Below are positions 59,067 to 64,000 of a stretch of 64,000 nucleotides of DNA, piece after piece. Both the position numbers and the translations under genes were made by a program. The DNA is taken from positions 23,328 to 87,327 of the forward strand of contig CAJNOQ010000056.1 in assembly GCA_905250885.1 (NCBI GenBank), given 5' to 3'. Within the stretch, counting starts at the first letter, position 1; each line of letters starts with the position of its first letter. The stretch comes from Didymodactylos carnosus. Taxonomy: Eukaryota; Rotifera; Eurotatoria; Philodinida; Philodinidae. The notes beneath the pieces were generated by a model, which worked only from the letters and a program-made list of their open reading frames with translations, ran no database searches and was not told where the DNA came from.

Positions 59067-59792
59067 ATGCCCGTTAGATCAGATCAAGGGTTCAAGTTTT
59101 GATAAATATACAATTTGGGGAGAGAACTTGAAAGACACATTTCTCACTAAGAATTAACATTTCTGTTAAGAATTGTCTTTGCTAGCATTAAATTCAAATT
59201 TTCATGTTCTAAAATGATAGAAGAAAAAGACATTAATAGATGAAAGTTAAAATTGGAGGATATGTGCCAAGTTTTTCCGAGGAATATTTCTAAAACAAAA
59301 GATGATCAGATAGCAAGCTGATTTGTAGTCTCTTTACTCAGTTGACGATGGTGACTGAACACTGACTTATTTTAGCTTATTGATAATTTAAATAAGAACT
59401 TTGCTACTGTCATTCATATATTTCTGATTATTCTTTGAAAAGTAAATACAAAATTTACAGTTGTTACATGCAGAAAAACAAATTAGAACAAAAATTGTAC
59501 TGCAAAAATGTACCTTCTCAGTTTTTTTATTAACAAAGATGTATATTAAAAAATGCAAGCAAAATCACTGTTCATAATAGTCTTTTTTATGTCACAGATT
59601 AATACTGAAATATAAAAGATATAAAAATAAAGAAAATATTTGATTGTAGATTATTGTATTTCTCTTTAGATAAAAAACATTGAATCTATGCGTAGTTCAT
59701 TAGATATATTGATTATTTTACTATGAATTGATTTATCATTAGTATCACGTACTGGCGTTCTAAAATGAACCAAGTGCTTATAGAACTAGGAT
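59067..59792. other. Argonaute 3' flank
   Basis: 726 bp of AT-rich DNA downstream of the Argonaute stop codon. Nothing else recognised. Confidence 0.45.
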
Positions 59793-62700
59793 TTAAGTTA
59801 AATTTAATACAACATACTGTAATTCTTTTGAATAAAGAGCAGCGCGCCCAGCCAATATATCAGCATATTTTACGACAGCCGGTATTGAGATCGATCGTGT
59901 ACAACGAGCATAAGTATAACAAAGAGCGTATGTTAACATTTGAATGTTATCGGCGGTTAGATTATTATCATCATACATAAGATGATAATGACTGGGTCGA
60001 TTGGTGCCCTACCAAAAACAGAGACGATTGACCTAATAAGATCATAGTTAAGCAATTAATTTGCTCACTTTTAACGGACCGTGGCTGTTTAAATAGAAGT
60101 TGTTTGTAGATGTACTGATAACATTCGGAGAATCAACAACTGTACCAGCCACAACATTGTCATAGCCGTGGCGATTATTGCTCTCGGTGAAAAATCGTGT
60201 ATGGTGACGTTTTTGAACAATCACATATGTGATATACGGGCGATAAGCGTCGGATAATTCAACGCATGCATGACGAATTGAATCTAATTCATAGGAAAAT
60301 ATCTAGAAAAAAACAACTAAGAATGTCAGATTGAAATATTATACTCCACGTTGCAAACGAATTTATTTCTTGCTAAGGTGAATAATACACAGTAACTGAG
60401 AAGGTACATTTTTTCAATTAATTCGTACTTCTCATAATGATAATATGGTACTAACCAGAAGTGGGCACAGGGCACTTATTTTTGACCTGTCCCGCCGTGC
60501 CGCCCTAGCCTGTGCGGTCCTGTCCTATCTAAAGAATGACTCATAAAAAAATATCTTCCTGCTCTGCCTTGCTGGACAAATACCAGATATACCTTTTTCT
60601 CGACAAAGTTAGAAAAACTTTTGAATCACAACGACTTAATTTTATTCTTTTCATTAAGAAGCAAACGCTGTTTTCTCATAACAACAATACACGAAGGTAG
60701 AGAGAGAAACAACCAGGAGTCTGTTTTTCAAAAAAGTTAAATTTTGCTTAAGTAAGATTTTTTTGCTACGTGAGTTCTCGAAAGCGTCTTAACTTCAGAC
60801 CACTTTTAAGTTTTCATCTAATTTTTTAAGTGAAAAATTATTTATACTTTGTAACTTCTTTATTTTCGTAGTCAGATCCACAAATTAGATAGAAACCCAG
60901 GACAAAAAAAAATGTTCCTCTGCTGACCTACAGAGCAGGGCTAAAACTTTTTTCTTGTTCTGTGTTGCCTCCAGGACAGGACGCAGGGCAGGGTAAGATT
61001 GTCTTGCCCTGTGCACATCTCTGATACAAACATCAATTTACCGTATCAAATTCGCCTTCCGATATTCCATCACGGTAGATAATGATTGCATTTGGTGGAT
61101 ATTGTCTCAGATCATGATATGATTTAATAAGACTTTTCATTATGTCTTTTAAATCAACAATCATTTCCAAACTTTGTCCATTTTCCATTTTGGCTGGGTA
61201 ATATTGAACACGCAACTGTTTGGCATATCGATATGGAATATCATCAACTGACGCACAAACAGCAACAGTTGCGCGTCTACCGGTATCCAGCAAGCCGGGT
61301 CCCGGATAACTTAGATCAATACCAACATACATGATACGATGACCACGAGAAAAAAACGTTTCAATGCCAGGACTAAAAACGGATAAAACGGAACCGTTCA
61401 GTCTGTAAATAGGCAGCTCAAGATAACTTAACTTACTCTACTTTTAGCCTTGAATTTATTCCATTTAACTTAGAGTTAATTTTAAGTAATAATTGTTCAA
61501 TCACAGGTGCATTGAATACTTCTCGTCCTCTATGTGTATTTTTCCGGACGTTTTTTCCAATAATACATCCTGTAATAATACCCACTTGGTACTCACAGAA
61601 CGATTTAACAAGACGATACAATTCTACATTATATTCGGGAAATACAAAATATATAAATTTACAATCATGATTTTCATCCATCAGCCTTTGGATATATTCG
61701 ATAACTGAATTTGTATCACATTCTTGATAGATAGCTGGTAGACAAAACGTTTTAATTCCATGATTAAACGCACGTCTCCTCAACTCTACGCAGAACTCTT
61801 TCACATCATTTTTACTCAGATTCTTATACGACATATTGATCATTGCCCACACTTGTGGAAACACTGCTGGACTGTCGTATTTGACGCAATTTTCCATCGT
61901 CCATACACCGGGTTCCCTGAAATTTCGTACGTCGAATTTTTCATATTGAACTATGGGCTCTGGTAATATACGTGCTTCTGATAGTAACATTTGTGAATCA
62001 ACATTCAAACGCCATGCTGTCAAAATTGGATCGTCATTAAAATCGAATTCTTTATTTCGGACATTCATGACGTTCTTGAAATATACATCAGGTGGCTGTG
62101 ATGCATTATCACACAGATTTTTCACTTGATCAGGTGTCATCTTTTTAACACAAACTGGTTCAACATCGCACAATTCCATTGGTAAATATATCCAACGATC
62201 TTTTTTCAGTATTGATAACACTGGTAACTGAGGATATCTACAAAACACTTGTCCATTAACTAGTTAAAGATGATTTTAAAAATTCACTTACGTTAATAGT
62301 AAATTATAATGATTTTGATAATGCTCTTCAACTTTAATCAGTGTACCGCTTGAATCACTAAATTCTTGTTCTTTAGCTGATTTGCCCAATGAATTAACTG
62401 TGTAAACACAGATTATCTGAGCATTTTTATACCGGATTTTCATACCTGTAACGATAAACACCGCATTAATCAAAATAAGACATTCACTTCAAATAATACA
62501 AATACCCTTAATTTGTTCATTGATATAATCAATACGGTTTTTATCCCTGGATAGCGTATCACATAGTTCACACATTTTTTTATCTAATTCTTTATTATTA
62601 TCTATTGAATGTTTCCATATTAATTCATGTAAGAATTTCAAAAATGTTTGTTTTTTCGTAAATATGGTATGATTGACTAAAAAACCCACATTAGTAAACA

Positions 62701-63578
62701 AATAAGAGTCCTTCAGACAATGACATACCGTCAAGATTAAGAGCTAATTTAGGTTCATTGGCAGACAATACGACTGCTGAATAAAATCCACGCCATCCAA
62801 CTTTACCAAGACCCAAATTGAATGTGTTCTCTTTTGTTGATATAGTGTAAAATGATCGACGTTGAATAGTATAGGCATTTTTGGATATGGCTTCATGTAA
62901 AACAATTGTTAATATTTGTATTAAACGATCGATTTCCAGATCTTTTAAATCAATTCTTCCTTGATTAGATTCGATTAGTTTTATGATAAAATTAAACAAT
63001 TCTTGTTTACCCCAACGGTTCAGCGCTGGTATCGGGTATTTTACACCTTTTTGATCAATATCAGGTAATTTTTCCGAAGATATAACAATACTATCGTTGT
63101 CGAATGCCAGACTATTGTGCATTGCACTAGGCAAAGTTTTAATCCAAGAACTATAAATTGCTCTTTTTCTTGTAAACGATAATTCCACATCATGATTACT
63201 CGATATATCGACATGATATTGATAAACGGTGTCCAATAAATGTTGAACGTTTAACAATTTAAAATAATTGACAAGTACACGAATTCGTTCGCCAATTTTA
63301 CCACATTGTTGAGTTTCTCTTAAGTGACAGCGGTCATGTTTTGACAAAAAGTCGGCGCTCGATAAAGTTGACACACGCCATACAGATGAAGCGTTCGATC
63401 GAGTTTTACCACGACCAACTCCAACACGATCTGAGACAAATGATTGCATAGTAGTTCTTTGATCGCATGATGCCTGACTTTGATTAGGTGACTTTTCAAG
63501 GTTTGACTCTGAGAGAGATGATAAAGTCGGAGACGGAGGAGACTGTTCTTTCCGACAAATACCACGTCCACGAGACAT
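59793..63578 (-). CDS. Argonaute protein with intact slicer tetrad
   Basis: Seven phase-consistent exons: 63578-62729, 62676-62506, 62445-62292, 62237-61437, 61372-61042, 60302-60069 and 60008-59793, 918 residues. The start MSRGRG lies in a short Ser/Arg-rich tail. Linker 1 reads [18 protein letters not shown] includes [10 protein letters not shown] and [14 protein letters not shown], then [22 protein letters not shown] keeps Tyr599, Lys603 and Lys620 of the 5'-phosphate pocket, but the usual Gln appears replaced by Gly615. PIWI contains GIDLSYPG (Asp678), LEMIVDL (Glu728), [10 protein letters not shown] (Asp760), QKRHHTRFF and SHYHLMYDD (His856), so all four slicer residues are present. It ends with [16 protein letters not shown] and a tail. 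Argonautes bind small guide RNAs and silence matching transcripts. The SHYH and RCTRS motifs suggest the AGO rather than PIWI clade, though it is divergent. A 568-bp MITE lies in intron 5. Confidence 0.94.
60456..61023. mobile_element. hAT-type MITE inside Argonaute intron 5
   Basis: Ends are CAGAAGTGGGCACAGGGCA and TGCCCTGTGCACATCTCTG, inverted. They are flanked by 8-bp near-duplications GTACTAAC and ATACAAAC (6 of 8). GC-rich CCTGTCC/GGACAGG motifs lie near both ends. No transposase. Its ends resemble those of the element at 17531-17891. Confidence 0.8.
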
Positions 63579-64000
63579 CTAAATAAACCTGCAAACGAAA
63601 ACTCTTGAATATGAGTCCATTCCCGAGGATTAATGTACGTAATACAAGACAAAAATAGTGCGTTAAAGAAGTTTTGAAACATTCACTAAGGATAGGCCAT
63701 TTGTTTTAAAAAAGTTTTCATATTTAAGTTAAACATGATGCATCATAGAATGCATTGTCCTCTACAAAATAAGATCGCCTCCTGATCTCCACGAACTTCC
63801 ATTGAGGAAATACAAATATTTTAAAAGTTGTTACATCACAAGGAAATTTTGTGACCACAATACAAGAACGTGTAATATAAATTTGATACGAGGTAGTGTT
63901 AATTCTGTTGCTAATATGATAAGGAAATCACATTTAAATTTAATTTCGTTTTTCTCGTAGAATTTTCTTTTATTTTATAAATTTATTTACAACTGTTAAA
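63579..64000. promoter_or_regulatory. Upstream region of the Argonaute gene
   Basis: 422 bp to the window edge. No core promoter motif is convincing. The minus-strand frame starting near 63682 overlaps Argonaute exon 1 in another frame and is rejected. Confidence 0.3.

Overview
The window is nuclear DNA of a small-genome invertebrate animal. It is very AT-rich, and its protein-coding genes are cut by many GT-AG introns, mostly 45-90 bp. The recognisable proteins are animal ones: a JIP3/JIP4 (SPAG9) scaffold, cytosolic ENGase, a gankyrin-like ankyrin protein, two neuronal calcium sensor proteins, FAM184, STKLD1, a class B DnaJ and an Argonaute. A bdelloid rotifer of the Adineta/Rotaria type would fit the base composition, intron size and gene density, but no gene here proves it; treat the taxon as inference. 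There are no bacterial operons, rRNA genes, CRISPR arrays or convincing tRNA genes.

Layout. 1-6.1 kb: 5' part of a minus-strand JIP3/4 gene running off the left edge, with a decayed piggyBac-like element in one intron. 6.1-11.9 kb: mostly non-coding, with a near-perfect 40-bp-arm hairpin, a small unrecognised minus-strand gene (10.0-10.5 kb), doubtful exons near it and a second inverted repeat. 11.9-15.1 kb: complete 11-exon ENGase (GH85). 15.15-15.9 kb: gankyrin-like gene with a shortened C-terminus. 16.4-17.9 kb: an inverted-repeat element and a hAT-type MITE. 18.3-19.8 kb: two unrecognised minus-strand reading frames, perhaps one gene. 23.4-24.1 kb: calcium sensor gene 1. 25.2-26.1 kb: inverted-repeat element. 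27.5-28.2 kb: unrecognised two-exon gene. 29.15-46.2 kb: FAM184 in 18 exons; its 8.3-kb first intron contains calcium sensor gene 2 on the opposite strand. 46.4-53.05 kb: STKLD1-like pseudokinase, tail to tail with FAM184. 54.8-57.3 kb: DNAJB1/4/5-type Hsp40. 58.3-59.1 kb: inverted-repeat element. 59.8-63.6 kb: complete 7-exon Argonaute with an apparently intact catalytic tetrad.

The genes are unrelated housekeeping, signalling and RNA-silencing genes, and I see no operon-like logic between them. What stands out is structural. Most introns are minimal, while many of the long ones hold an inverted-repeat (foldback or MITE-like) element. At least thirteen such elements lie in the window, including three copies of one foldback family, two copies of a second hairpin family and two hAT-like MITEs with imperfect 8-bp target duplications. 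One lies inside an intron of the Argonaute gene, whose protein family acts on the kind of double-stranded RNA such elements could make. I did not find a convincing new multi-gene system. The best leads are this inverted-repeat load, the nested calcium sensor gene, non-canonical splice junctions in the gankyrin-like and STKLD1-like genes, and several uncharacterised small genes.
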